Of a stretch of DNA of 64,000 bases, positions 33,397 through 46,062 are shown in pieces; position 1 is the stretch's first letter, and each line of letters starts with the position of its first letter. Below the pieces are notes generated by a model. The model did no database searches, was not told the origin of the DNA, and was given only the letters and a program-made list of their open reading frames with translations. A program made the position numbers and the translations under genes. The stretch is from assembly GCA_001414345.1 (NCBI GenBank), contig LLCB01000022.1, positions 62,001 to 126,000 on the forward strand. Reading direction: 5' to 3'. This DNA is from Hymenoscyphus infarciens (lineage: Eukaryota > Ascomycota > Leotiomycetes > Helotiales > Helotiaceae).

Positions 33397-33959
33397 TCTT
33401 TAAAAAGATCCCCTCTCTTCCAAAATGTTGCTAATTTTGACATAGGAGTCGCAAAAACTTCATAGCTCGCTTGAATGTTGCTCCGGTCTTACTATCGTAG
33501 TATTGTCCTATCTCTCGATTTTCAAATGAAGTTTGGAGTGACTCGGTAACTTTAGAATACGTGTATACTTTGAAAACTTGAAAAATTATGTTGGAGATAA
33601 CTTTCACTCTTACTGTTATGGTGTTTCTTTCTGCTGAATTATATGAGATAGGAGGCTGTGTAAAGAGTGACTGTTGCCTGAATCTTGTGGCTGAAAGAGG
33701 CTTGCATGATCTTAAATTTCTTGGAAGTCATATGACAGCCCTATTATTTGCATCGTAATAAGGGAGTATGAGGGGTGGGGAAAGTCTTGAAGACTATCGT
33801 AGTTGAAATAGAGAATTGCTTGCTCTTATTCTCGGTATGTGGAGTATTAAACTGTTCATGAGCAATGTGTTTTAAGTGATGTGTTGCTGGTTGTCTCCCG
33901 TTCTATTAAGACTAGCGTTTTCCTAGATATTAAACCACTCTAAATAGATCGTGTATTCC
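33397..33959. other. Intergenic region before the retroelement nest
   Basis: Upstream flank of the Zn2Cys6 gene, with moderately AT-rich but not RIP-like sequence and no gene. Base composition changes abruptly at about 33960. Confidence 0.4.
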
Positions 33960-34794
33960 AAGCAGACTTGGGCACCGATACTTTTATATCGATAAATTAT
34001 CGATAATCGGCTCTCTCGATATAAGTCGATACTCCTTTGCTCTAATACGATTAGCGCGATATATCGTTATTTAAAAAGAGTACGTTTAAGATAGAATAAT
34101 ATATATAAATACTAGGCTCTAGTATAGAAGAAAAGGAAAAACTATCTCTCTTTTATACTAAATATAAATATCTATATATAAGAGGTTAGAAACTACTAAG
34201 TCCTAATAATAATAATAACTAAGTCTTATCTAATATAGCTAATACTAAATAATAAGAGCTAAAAAGCTAAATATATAATATCTGAACCTTAATCCCTTCT
34301 ATATATAAATATTAGATATTAATATCTTTAGTACCTTTAGTTATATAAGTATCGGTTATTTATAATCTTAGCTTAGAGGTATCGGTAGTAGCTTAGAAGT
34401 ATTAGTAGTTTTACGAATACTAGTAATTCAGAAGAGTATACTATTATAAAAAGTATCTATTTATATTTATATTTACTAAAAGAGTATATCTAATCCTATC
34501 TAAGCTATTATATAGATTAGAGAAAGTTTAAAGTAAAGTTAAAAAAGTTTAGAATAGAGTTAGATAGTATTTAGTTAAGAGATAGTAATAACTTAGCTAA
34601 GAGCTTACTTCTAAGTTTCGTTCTAATAGAAAGTATATTTTAACTAATTTATATCTAATCTAAAAAATTTAAATAAAAAAGAACTTCTAGCCTAGCTAGA
34701 AGTAAAAGAAAGTAAGACTCTTTCTAGAGTTAGTAGAGTTTTAGCTAGTTAAAAGAGCTTAATACTAAACTTATCTTACTATCTAAAGTTTAAC

Positions 34795-36486
34795 TGTTTT
34801 AAATATAGAAATATATAAAGAGCTTAATATTTAAAGAACTATCTAGACTAGCTTCTTATAGCTAAAAGGTATACTAGCTAAGCGAGTAGGCGTATAACTA
34901 GTATATAAGAGGCTATTCACTCTTATAATATCCCTCTCTAGGTAATGCTACCTTATAATCTTTCCTTCTATTTCTCGTCTATTTTTCGTCTATTTCCTAG
35001 GAATTATCTTTAGAAGCGTCTCTCTTATATAATATTCTATCTCTCTAAAAAAGCATCGTCTCTCTGAAAAAACATAATAAAAGCAAAAGCAAAGATAAAC
35101 TCAAGTCCTTTATATCCTAATAATCGAAGGCAAATTCAAGTCCTTTAATAATATTCTAAGAGGCTATTAAGTCCTCTAAGAGATAACTAAGAGGTAGCTA
35201 ATCTCTTAATAAAACTAAGAACCTCGTTTCTAATAAATCGTATTATATTATTTATATTATATTCTAGAGTAAAGTTGTTTCTATCTTTAAGAAAGAGAAG
35301 TATAAATAAAAGCCTTCTCTGTTCTATCTAGTTCGCTTCTATTCTTCTCTTTATATCTTTTCTTATTCTTATTATTATACTTCTTTATCTTATATACTCT
35401 TTTAATATATCCCTTCTTCTTATAGTAGTTATATATCTTATTAATCTAGTACTTCTTACTTTCGTAGCCTAACTTCTTATACTTCGTATATTTTAAGAAA
35501 CTATACGATTTTAGTAGACTAAGAGAGCTTTGCTTTTACTAGTAAAACTAGCTTCATTTTTATATACTATTTCGTTTTAAACTATTTATATTACTTTATC
35601 TATAGAAGTAATATTATTAATTTACTAAAGTTATATAATAGATTAGTAAGACTTATAATCGCGAAGTTCTAAGGTAAGAATAAGAATCGTATATATATTA
35701 GAAGTAAGAACGACGTTAAAAGAGTCTACTTATTTAGTAAGAGTCTTAACTCCTTATAAGTACTCTTCTATATCTTTAGTATTATCGTAGCAGTAGATGA
35801 GAAGCTAAATAAGAGCTCCTATAAAGCTAGTTTAGTTATCTAAGATAAGAATCTTTTTAATAAAGTAAAGAAGAAACTATCTATTATTAAAATCTCTATT
35901 TTTAAGCTTATACTTAATATTAGATAAGATATAAAGTATAATAAGGTCGGCTACTTCGATAAGTTACGCTTATTTAGTCTTATATTTTATAAGCTTTTCC
36001 TTTCTAGGTTTAGTCTTCTTTTCGTTATTAGAAGGTCGAGCTATAAAGTACTATTCTATAATAATTTTCTATAGCTTATTTTAGCGAAGTAGAGCGTAGA
36101 TATCGATTATCTATTTATTAAAGTTCTTCTTTATAAGTAAGAGAATACTAGTACTAGGCTTAGGCTCTTTATTTAGGTCTATTATTATAGTAGATTAAGT
36201 AAATCCTTATTTTTATAAAGCAGGTAAATTAGTTACTTTCTTAAGAGTAGAGTAGGTTTATACTATTAAGCGAAGGAAGCTTAAAGCCTTAAAGTCTATA
36301 AGAGCGTATATAGCTCTAATAGATACGTAGAACCAAGTATATTACTACTATATTTTAAATATAGAAATATATAAAGAGCTTAATATTCAAAGAGCTATCT
36401 AGACTAGCTTCTCATAGCTAAAAGGTACGCTAGCTAAGCGAGTAGGCGTGTAACTAGTATATAAGAGGCTATTCACTCTTATAATA
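34795..36486 (-). mobile_element. Short-LTR (TRIM-like) element 1
   Basis: Two direct repeats of 136 bp, 34795-34930 and 36351-36486, begin TGTTTTAAATATAG or TATTTTAAATATAG and end CTCTTATAATA. They share a long diagnostic stretch that includes AGCTAAGCGAGTAGGCGT. Next to the left repeat, TCCCTCTCT resembles a polypurine tract in reverse, so the element probably reads on the minus strand. The flanks TTAAC and TAAAC are an imperfect 5-bp duplication. The interior of about 1.4 kb has no ORF. Confidence 0.6.
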
Positions 36487-37118
36487 TAAACTATATTACT
36501 TAGGTCTATAGGCTATCTTATTCTCTTTAATAATTCTAAATTAGAGTATTTAAAGACTTTAGTTATTATCTTCTAATTCTAATTCTACTTTAGAAGTAGT
36601 ACTAATAGAAGATTCGCTATTAAATTATAAGAAGTTTAGAGCTAAACTAGATAAAGATAAAGAGGTATTCTTTTAAACTAATATACTAATATCTTATAAC
36701 TTAGTATTTTATTATTACTTATAATAGTACGCTATTCTGAATTACTAGTATTTTTTTTCTTTTTATATAATAGTACTTTAGAATAGCGTACTATTATATT
36801 ACTTCTTATCTATAACTAAAAGATTAGATACTATTTTAATAAAATTATTTTTCTAATCTCTCTTCTTTATAGTAGCTAAGTTTTAGAGCTATAGTATAAT
36901 CTTTTCCTATATATAAAAGAACCTTTTTAATTCTTATATCTTTCTAAGTATAGCTATACTTAAAAAACAACTTTTAAACTTAATAAAAGTTTCTTTAGTA
37001 TATTCTTCTTCTTCTTCTTCTTCTATTCTACTTATCTATAAAGCTCTAAAAGCGTTCTAAGTATTCTTCTTCTTATAGATAGTTAAAAAGTATATATCTA
37101 GAAGAGTAATTATATCTT

Positions 37119-38005
37119 TATAATATATTTTTAGGTTGAAAACGCTCTAAGAAGCCTTATATTTAGAGGTAAAAACTCTACTATATATATAGAGAAAAAG
37201 GGGTTATATAAGACTCTCTTTTTCTATAATACATCTCTTAGGTCTAGAAGAGATAGCTTTCTAAGCCTATAATAAAACCAGATTATAAAAGAACTTCTTA
37301 ACTATATTACTCTCTATTTCTGCTCTAGAATTCTATAAAGCGTACTTCTAAATAGCGAGCCTAGATAATATTCTTAAGAGTAAGTTCCTACTTCTAGATC
37401 CTATCTAACTTCCTCTCTTATACTCTAGCACGTTATTAGCTCTAGCTTTAGTAAAGATAGTAAGTAGCGTTCGTAGATATAGTAGCTCGTAGTCAGTGTT
37501 ATATACTAGCTTCGTAGAGTACTAGGCTTCTAGATCGTCTTAATCGAGTATCTCTTAGAGTAGCTAGCGCGCTACTAGGCTTCCGGTTTTAAATACCTAC
37601 TCGTAGTAGAGCTTTTACTATATTCGAAGTTAAGAGCGTTCTATAGAAGAGTCCTATCTACGCTTATTAAGAGAGTTCTTATTCGCGCTTATTAAAAGAG
37701 TCTTATATTCGAAGTTAGAAGAGCTTTACTTCGATCGTAGTAGAGCTTTTAAGTACTTGTCGAGAGTAAGTATTAAAAGAGTTAGTTACGCTAACTAATA
37801 GCGGAGAGCGCTTTAAATACGTAGTAACGTGTTATATAAGTAGAAGATAAGATATTATAGAGTATACTATACGTATAAACCGGGCTTATAACTATAACGC
37901 ATTTTTAGGTTAAAAACGCTCTAAGAAGCCTTATATTTAGAGGTGAAAACTCTACTATATATATAGAGAAAAAGGGGTTACGTAAGACTCTCTTTTTCTA
38001 TAATA
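37119..38005 (-). mobile_element. Short-LTR (TRIM-like) element 2 with ATCTT duplication
   Basis: Two direct repeats of 113 bp, 37119-37231 and 37893-38005, begin TATAA(T/C)G-like and end CTATAATA. They share more than 90% of positions by eye, with transition-type differences. The flanking bases 37114-37118 and 38006-38010 are both ATCTT, a perfect 5-bp target-site duplication. The total length is 887 bp and the interior of about 660 bp is non-coding. This is the size and structure of a TRIM, a non-autonomous LTR derivative. The orientation is inferred from a purine-rich stretch beside the left repeat. Confidence 0.75.
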
Positions 38006-38358
38006 ATCTTCTTAATCTTTAAAAGTATTCTAAATCGCGTCTAACTCGTATCTAAGCTCTAGATAGTTTCTAGTAAAGCTAGTTATTATATCTTAAATAA
38101 GAGCTTTTTAGATTAGAGAGATATAATAATAGTTAGTATTTATATAAAGTCTATAATATACTAATATCTTCTATTATTAGTATATAAGTAAAATGCGATT
38201 ATTTAAAGGTTTACTCTTTTTAGTTATCTTACTTTTTTAGAATAAGAGAGTATTTAAAGCAGCTTCGGTACTATATTATATAGAGGTAGATTATTAGAAG
38301 ATATTAGAAGTAGAAGCGTCTCTTAGCTAAAAAGAGTATAAAAGCGAAAGAGAGTTTA

Positions 38359-38741
38359 TGTAATAGCCTGTCACCTAGGCTATCCTAGATAGCTGGGAGT
38401 ACCTGTCGCATATAAGGTTCAGCTGTATATTTAGCTTTCAGCTGTTGTTGTTTTGTATTGTCTAATTTAGAAAGGTTACGTACGTCCGTACGTCTGTCTA
38501 GACTTTCAGACGTACTTCGTAGAGTTCAGGCTTTTATATTAGCCGACGTATGTCGTTATTCGGTTTCGTACCTCTTTTATATCGTCCGAGCCTCTTATAT
38601 ATAGCAGCCTACTCTCCTAGAGTCAGAAAAGGCCAGTTTAGCCTTTTCTTCTATATTAGAGCCTAGTATTTATATACGTTATTCTACTAAACGTACTCTT
38701 ATATACCTCTTCTATAGTTATATATATTTCGTACTATTACA
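38359..38741 (+). repeat. 5' LTR of the plus-strand element
   Basis: A 383-bp terminal repeat. U3 runs from 38359 to about 38634, with TATATATA at 38596-38603; the inferred transcript start and primer segment is 38635-38647; the remainder (R/U5) ends CTATTACA at 38741. Confidence 0.85.
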
Positions 38742-41715
38742 TAAAAAGGCTAAACTCTTCTTCGCTAGTAATAGACTTAATAATATCTCCTTTGAGCTTA
38801 TCGCTACTCTTTATTTAGAAGTCGATTCACTCTCGATTTAGAATATTATAATAGTATTCTTAAATAGCCGAGTAATTAGAGACTACCTAGACAGCTAGTA
38901 ACACTAGAGTTTAGTATCTATATAGATAGCTAGTAAAAATCGTGTTTTAGTATACGTTAAGGAAAGCGGGATACGCTAAGTGTTCTTAAGGCTTCTAATA
39001 ACCCTAGATTTGGTAATATAGTTATTATAAAGGCTTCTGAATCTGATCTTACTCCCCCTTTTAAACCAGTTCCGCTACGAGGCGTTGAACGACCTTCTAA
39101 GGCTACCCCCCTTTTTGAAAGACCTCTCTAAACCCTTTCTGAATCGAAACCGTATACTAAAGAAGAAGTCCTAAAACAATAAGAGCTTAGCCCTCTAAAG
39201 AGATAATTGAGACTTCTTGAATTTAGACGTTATATAGACGATATATAGATAGAGATAGCGGTATAAAAATAAAGGATAAAACGATTAGTTAGACGAGATA
39301 GACATAATTATAAGCGAACTATAAAGTTAATAACTTAAAAAACACTTCTACCTCTAAACCCTCCTTAATCTAACCCTCTTTCGAACCTTTGTTTAAACCC
39401 TTCTTTACTTTTTAAAGCCTACGTTCTAATCTCTTTTACTTATAAGCTCTTGCCTCTAATACCTTTCTACTACTTCCTAACCCTTGAGTTAGATACGAAT
39501 TAGTTGAAATACGCTTTCTATTAGGATGAATCTTAGAAGTGAGCTCTTAGCTAAGTTATTACTATTAATCTCGACTAAACATTATCTAACTCTACTCTAA
39601 ACCTCTCTTGAACCTCTACTAGCGAATATTTAAAAAGACTGCGGTTATAGACCGAGTCCTACCCGCTAGTATAAAGGTTAAAAGAGATGGAAGTTAAAAG
39701 AGATAGAAGTGAAATTAGGATAAGATTATGCTAAAGAAACTTTTGCTGACTTTAAAAGGTTATTTTTCGAGTATAGCTATACTTAGAGAGATACTAGAAT
39801 CGGAACGCTTCTTTTATATATGGGATAAGATTATACCTTAGCTCTGAAACTCGTCTACTACTTTTAAGAGACGCTAGAATTATAACTTTATTAAAATAGT
39901 AAACGATCTTTTAGCTAGATAAGGAGATATGCTAAAACGCTGAGTTACTTATAATTAGTACTCTGGTTTAAAAGAATACTCCTCTATCCTTGTCTAGTTT
40001 AGCTCTAAATCCTCTATAATACAATAGCGACTCTTTTTCTAAAATTAGAAGATGAATAAGTCCTTAAGTACTCTAAAGGGAACAAGGCGGCCTACGGGCT
40101 TAAGCAATATAGTTATACGACTATATACCTATATCTGAACTTAGATGCTGTTATACCTAAAACTATACCCCTTTTTATTATCTTAAACTTTGGATAGCAT
40201 TTTTAACTTTTGGTAATAACTTCGCTTTTAACTAGCTGAAACTATCCCTTTTATTGTCCTCAGATACTCGGACAATTCGACAAACTTTAGTAATAACTCT
40301 TTTAACTAGCCAAAACTACCCCTTTTATTATCTTAAACTTCAGATAGCGAAACTCTAACAACTTCGAAAACAACTTCGCCTTTGACTATCTGAAACTCCT
40401 CCTTTTATTATCCTAAATATTAGACAGCATTTTTAACATTCGGTAATAACTTCGCCTTTAACCAGCCGAAACTACCCCTCCTCTTATTGTCCTAGACTTC
40501 GGATAATAATTTCAAATTCGGTATCAAGTCTTTTGACTAGCCAAAACCCTCTCTTTTATTATCCTAAACTTTAGACAGCGAAACTCTGACAACTTCAGAA
40601 ACAACTTCGCTTTTAACTAGCCGAAACCTTACCGACTCTAATAAGAGTCTTACTTTCCTTTCACTTCTAGCTAGATCTAGAAGTTTCATTTTAAAATTCT
40701 TCGAATCAGATACGAATCAGTACGCTCTCGAAGTAAGCTCTTAGCTAAGTTATCACTTTTATCTATAACAACGTTACCTCTTAATGTTCACATCCAAGTC
40801 GACCCTAAATTCAGCTCCGACTTTATTCTAAACTTTTTTAGACCTATACTCTTTTAGCGATTTAAATCGGATACGAATCGGTATACCCTCGAAGTAAACT
40901 CTTAGCTAAGACATTACTATCACTTATAACGTTACCTCTCGATATTTACCTCTAACTCTACTTTAAACTTTTCTAATTTTACTTTAAACTTTTTCCTACT
41001 CTACTTTAAACTTCTGCTAACCTAAGTTTAGACAAACTTACTTTCTTTTATATCTAGTAGGCTAGATATTTTATTCAAATTCGAATCGGATACGAATTAG
41101 TACGCTCTTAAAAGGATAGTAACCTCTTAGCTAAGTTATTACTATCTATAATATTATCGACTTTTCGTTTCCAACTTCACTCTAAGTCCCCGCCAACCTT
41201 AGTTTAGATAAACCTATACTCTTTTAGCAATTCGAAGCGGATATAAATCAGTAGAAATACGCTTTCTATTAGGACAAAACTCAAAAGTAAGCTCTTAATT
41301 AAGTTATCGCTATTAATCTCGACCAAACACTATCTAATTCTACTCTAAACCTTTAAACTTTTTAAACTTTTAAACTTTTTCCTAACCTACTAGACAGATT
41401 AGACTATACTCTTTTAGTAGATACGAATACTTACTTTTAATATTAAAGGATTAGAAACGAAGTCTCTTTGTAAGTATCTATAGTCACGATTTGGAACCTA
41501 TCTCGACATCTCGCTTATAATAATAAATAAAGCATCTACGAACTAGGTTAGCTACGATTTAGACCCTAACCTTTTCGCTTATAACAAATATAACAAATGT
41601 AATAACTTATACTATCCCGATTTAACCTTGATAATAATACTACACTATCTCGATTTAACCCTAAACGATAAGAGATAGAAGACTTAGGACGAGTCTTTTT
41701 TAAGAGAAGGGGATA

Positions 41716-42096
41716 TGATAGCCTATCACCTAAGCTATCCTAGATAGCTAGGAGTACCTACTATATATAAGGTTCAGCTATATATTTAGCTTTCGGCTGT
41801 TATTATTTTACATTATCTAATTTAGAAAGGTTACGTACGTCTGTACGTCCGTCTAGACTTTCGGACGTACTTTGTAGAGTTCAGGCTTTTATATTAGCCG
41901 ACGTATGTCGTTGTTCGGTTTCGTACCCCTTTTATATCGTCCAAGCCTCTTGTATATAGCAGCCTACTCTCCTAGAGTCAGAAAAGGCCAGTTTAGCCTT
42001 TTCTTCCGTATCAGAGCCTAGTATTTACATACGTCATTCTGCCAAACGCACTCCCATATGCCTCTTCTATAGTTATGTGTATTTCGTGCTATTACA
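41716..42096 (+). repeat. 3' LTR of the plus-strand element
   Basis: A 381-bp copy of the 5' LTR with scattered C/T and G/A differences, immediately preceded by a purine-rich tract at about 41703-41713. The primer-complement segment is conserved at 41990-42002. Confidence 0.85.
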
Positions 42097-43103
42097 GTTT
42101 AAAAGCGAAGTAATTTATTAACTTTAAATATTACTTATTCTCTTTTCTAGCTTAGCTAGTTAATCTTTTATTCTTTATTCTTCTACTTCTAAAGTTTATA
42201 TAACTGTCTATATCTTATCTATATTTAAAAAGTCTTACTAGTCTCTTTAACTTTTTATATTTTAAGACCTTTTATTCTTTAGTATATAGTTACTATTTAG
42301 ATATCTTTTAGAAAAGAGAGTAGTAGTAGCTCTAGAAGAGAGTTTAACGTCTTATAGTAGAACTAGTTTAAAAAGACTCGAGGTCTCTTTAAAATTTGAT
42401 ATTTTAATAATATTAGTTTTAGAAAGAATAAGAGTAGATTTAGAAGCCTTTTATAATAACTTTAGTATATCGACTTTCTAAACCTTATATAGTAATCTCT
42501 ATATAGAGAGAGTTATTAGAAGCCTCTAAAACACTTAGTATATTCTACTTTCTTAATATATTAAAAATATAATTTTACTAGCTATTTATAATTAATACTA
42601 AACTCTAGTATTACTAGCTATTTAAGAGATCTCTAATTTCTTAGCTATTTACGATATTATTATAACTAATCTAATTCTAGACTAAGTCGAATTCGAAATA
42701 AAATATATAATAGATATATTTAAATAAGATATTATTTTTACTATCTCTAGTAAAGAAGAGTTTATTCTTTTTATATAATAGTATAAAATATATACTACTA
42801 TTAAAAAGATATATAGAAGTATATTTAGTAGAATAATATATATAAATACTAAGCTCTAATATAGAAGAAAAGAATAAACTAGCCTTTTTTAACTATAAGA
42901 GAGTAAATAGCTATATATAAGAGGTTTAAACGATTTAAAAAGAGGTTCGAATAATATAAAAGAGACTAAAAGCTATCTAAAAGCCTAGATATACGTAACC
43001 TTTCTAAATTAGATAATATAAAATAATAACTATTAAAATCTTATATATATAGTATATACTCTATAATCTCGGCTATATAGAAGATAGTTAGCAAGCTATT
43101 ATA

Positions 43104-45799
43104 CTAGTTAGTAGATAAGATACCACTTCTACTATACTAGTTATATTAGCTTTATCTTCTCTTTATCTATTTTTATCTCTCTTTTTAAAGTATTACTTTT
43201 ATAATAATAAGCTTACTCTTAACTAAAAAGGTCCTTCTTACTAACTAAAATTCATAGCTTATATAATATAACTACTTCTTTTATATTATTTATTAAGAAA
43301 GAGTTTAAGAATATTTTAATCTAAATAGCTTTAATACTAAGAACGCTAATAAGCTTAAAAGACCTTATTCTATAATTAAATAAGCTATAATTAATAAGAA
43401 TATAAGACTTAAAGAAGTATAGCTTATAGTAAATAAAGCCTAAGATATACTCTTAATAGCTTAATATATAAGAAGAGATTAACTAGAATAACTATTTCTA
43501 GTAATAGCTAATAACGTTAAAGAAGACTTTAGAGATAATATTAAAAGATATACTTTTAAAATTAATAAGCTTTATACTATATAAAGTAAGATTTATAAAG
43601 TTAGCTTTTAAGTAAAGAGTACTATAGACAAGTCTATACTCTTAGAAGCCTAATTCTTACTTAGGTATACTAGGAAATTTACTTCTTAAGATCTAATTTA
43701 AAAGCTTAAAAATAATCTAGTACTAATATTAAAAAGCGTAGAAGATATAGTATATATAGAATACTAGAATATACTTACTTAAACTAAATTAGAGTTTATA
43801 AACCCTAATTACTAGTTCTTTAACTAGAAACGCTACTATAACTAAGTAAAAAACTTTTAACTCTTAGAGATTAAAAGCCTACTTATAGTAAAGAACTTCT
43901 TAGATATAGTTTACTAAATTACTCTTATCTAGGTAATAAGTTAAAAGATATAGTTAATTAATAATATAAAGCTTAAAAAGAGAGTTATATTACTTAATAA
44001 TCTTATTAAGATGTTTTTAAGAATCTTATATAAATATCTTATATTAAAAACTAGTAAGAAAGCTAGTAGAATATTCTTAGCTTTTAGAGGTAGAAGTAAT
44101 AACCTATCTAATCTTAGAAATAGAGTCTAAAATAGAGGTTCTAATAATAAGAAATGTTTATATAAAAATAGATAAGAATACTTTTAGAAACCTATTAAGT
44201 ATTAAACCTTAGAATTTATACTTACTAGAAAGTATAATTCTACTCTTAATAACTCTTTAGATAATAAGAAGTTAAAAGAGATTATATAGTACTTAAGAGT
44301 CCTATTCTAGATAGACTTTAAGAAGAAACTAATTAAGAAGTTCTTTATAGTATAATCTAAGTTTAGAAAGAGATTTATAAGCTCTACTAGTAGTATTTAA
44401 GAGTTATTAAAATAGCTAGTTAAGAATATAAGTATTATAATTTTATCTTTAGAGCTTCTTACTAATCTAGAAAGAATAAACTAAGCTCTAAAACTAGGAA
44501 TCTACGCTTTCTTAACTAAATATCTTAGATATCTCTTTATAGCTTTAATAGTCTTTAAGAATTATAAAGTAGTCTACTTAGTTAATAGTAAGAATATACT
44601 TATCTTAGGAATCTTTAAATACTTTAATAATATAGTAGAATTAGAAACGACTAGTATTCTAATTAATAGAATAAGAATAAGAGTTATAAAGAACGTTCTT
44701 AGAAGTAAGAGAAGAAGTAATATTATAGATCTAATACTTACTAACATTATTATTATTAAGAGATTTTATTTTAATATATTCTCTTAGAAGTATATATTAG
44801 AGAATCTAGAGTATAGTATAATAGATATAACTATTTACTATACTTTAGACTTATAAAGAATAGTATAGTTATTAAATCTTTAATTTATATAATAAACTTA
44901 GTTTTATTTAAATATAATTCTATTAATAACTATACTAAGCTTTGAAATCCCTAAGCTATATTTACTTTAATATACTTAATACTTTCTAAAAAGATTAATA
45001 AACGCTTTTATAAGAAGATAAGAGATTATACTAAACTAAGAAGTAATTTAATAGAAATATAATATAAAAGATTAGAATATCTAAGATAGAAAGCTCTTAA
45101 AGCTCTAGTTTAGTTTATAAGAAATATAAATTATTCTAATAGTTAGAATACTAAACTTTAATTATCTTAGAAAGTTAAAATAACGAGAAGTATAGAAGAG
45201 TTTTACTACTGCTTTTTTTTATCTACTAGAAGAAGAACTATATCTAACTACTTTATTTTCGCTATTATAACTTTCTAGTAATCCTCGCTTAAATTATAAA
45301 TACTCTATTTCGTATTTCTTACTAAGCTCTCTTAAGTGTTAGTAATAGAATAATTCTATAAGCCTCGAAGTATATAAAATTCGAAGAGCTATATCTTAAA
45401 GAGAAAAGAGAGTTAATATAGACAGTTATCTAATAATTCTAAATTTAGTTCCGTCCTAGAATAGTTCTTAGACAGTTTTAATACTAAATAGAATAACTTT
45501 TCTATAACTGCTTATTACTAAGATACTTCTTAACTTAAATTATTCTAGTATAGTTTATATAATAGAGTATTATTTAGAAGTAGGATTAACTATTATAGTT
45601 CTTATAAAGTAATTATACTAAGATATCTTAGTTAAACTAGAACTATTCTAAAACAGCCTAGTAATCTAGAACTATTTCAGACGTTTTAGCTTTTAGAAGT
45701 AGAGATACGTATAGACTCTTTTAAGTACTTAGTATTACTTATAGAGCCTTAATACTAACGCTATAGAAGTATAAGTTATAAAATCGATTAATTTAGTAA
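43104..45799. repeat. Unclassified RIP-degraded repeat segment
   Basis: AT-rich sequence without an intact ORF, different from the LTR family interiors. It may be a remnant of an autonomous element. A phrase near 45400-45430 (an AAAGAGAAAAGAG purine run followed by TTAATATAGACAG) recurs in inverted form near 54817-54845, hinting at another retroelement family with a purine tract next to an LTR edge. I could not resolve its boundaries. Confidence 0.45.
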
Positions 45800-46047
45800 T
45801 ATAACAGCATACCGTCCTATAAAGCCGAGATTACATAGTATATGCCGTGTTTCAGTAGTTATTGTTTTGTATTATCTAATTTAGGAAGGTTACGTACGTC
45901 TATACGTCTGTCTAGACTTTCGGACGTACTTCGTAGGGTTCGGGCTTTTGTATTAGCCGACGTATATCGTTGTTCGGTTTCGTATCCCTTTATATCGTCC
46001 GAACCTCTTATATATAGCAGCCTACTCTCCTAGAGTTAGAAAAGGCC
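45800..46047 (+). repeat. Extra inverted U3 segment
   Basis: These 248 bp equal the U3 part of the neighbouring LTR in inverted orientation and stop exactly at the base before the predicted transcript start (AGTTTAGCC at 46048). The outer end TATAACAGC corresponds to the TGTAACAGC LTR terminus after a G-to-A transition. Confidence 0.8.
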
Positions 46048-46062
46048 AGTTTAGCCTTTTTA

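Larger units (their letters stand above)
38359..42096 (+). mobile_element. LTR retroelement, plus strand, GTTTA duplication
   Basis: The 5' LTR is 38359-38741 (383 bp, TG...CA) and the 3' LTR is 41716-42096 (381 bp). The flanks 38354-38358 and 42097-42101 are both GTTTA. A TATATATA box (38596-38603) precedes AGTTTAGCCTTTT (38635-38647) in the LTR. Two bases after the 5' LTR, AAAAGGCTAAACT (38744-38756) is its perfect complement and occupies the primer-binding-site position. A purine tract (AGAGAAGGGGA) precedes the 3' LTR. The interior of about 3.0 kb is too short for gag-pol, is RIP-like and carries degenerate 100-200 bp sub-repeats, so it is a non-autonomous (LARD-like) or deleted element. 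It sits within an older reverse-oriented copy. Confidence 0.85.
34088..43103 (-). mobile_element. Decayed minus-strand LTR-element copy, host of later insertions
   Basis: The right LTR (5' LTR for this orientation) is at 42774-43103, and an LTR fragment is visible at about 34088-34190. Interior sequence homologous to the other copies is seen at 34.45-34.79, 36.49-36.85, 38.1-38.35 and 42.1-42.77 kb. It is interrupted by the short-LTR elements (34795-36486 and 37119-38005) and by the plus-strand element 38359-42096. Its primer-binding site (42759-42771) is the exact complement, 13 of 13, of LTR bases 42868-42880. Heavy transition decay and its role as recipient make it the oldest layer. Confidence 0.6.

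Noticed and set aside
43700..44250. Possible Copia-like gag/zinc-knuckle trace
   Set aside because: A KCLYKNR-like string is present, but the cysteine spacing cannot be recovered by plausible RIP transitions, so I do not assign a superfamily.
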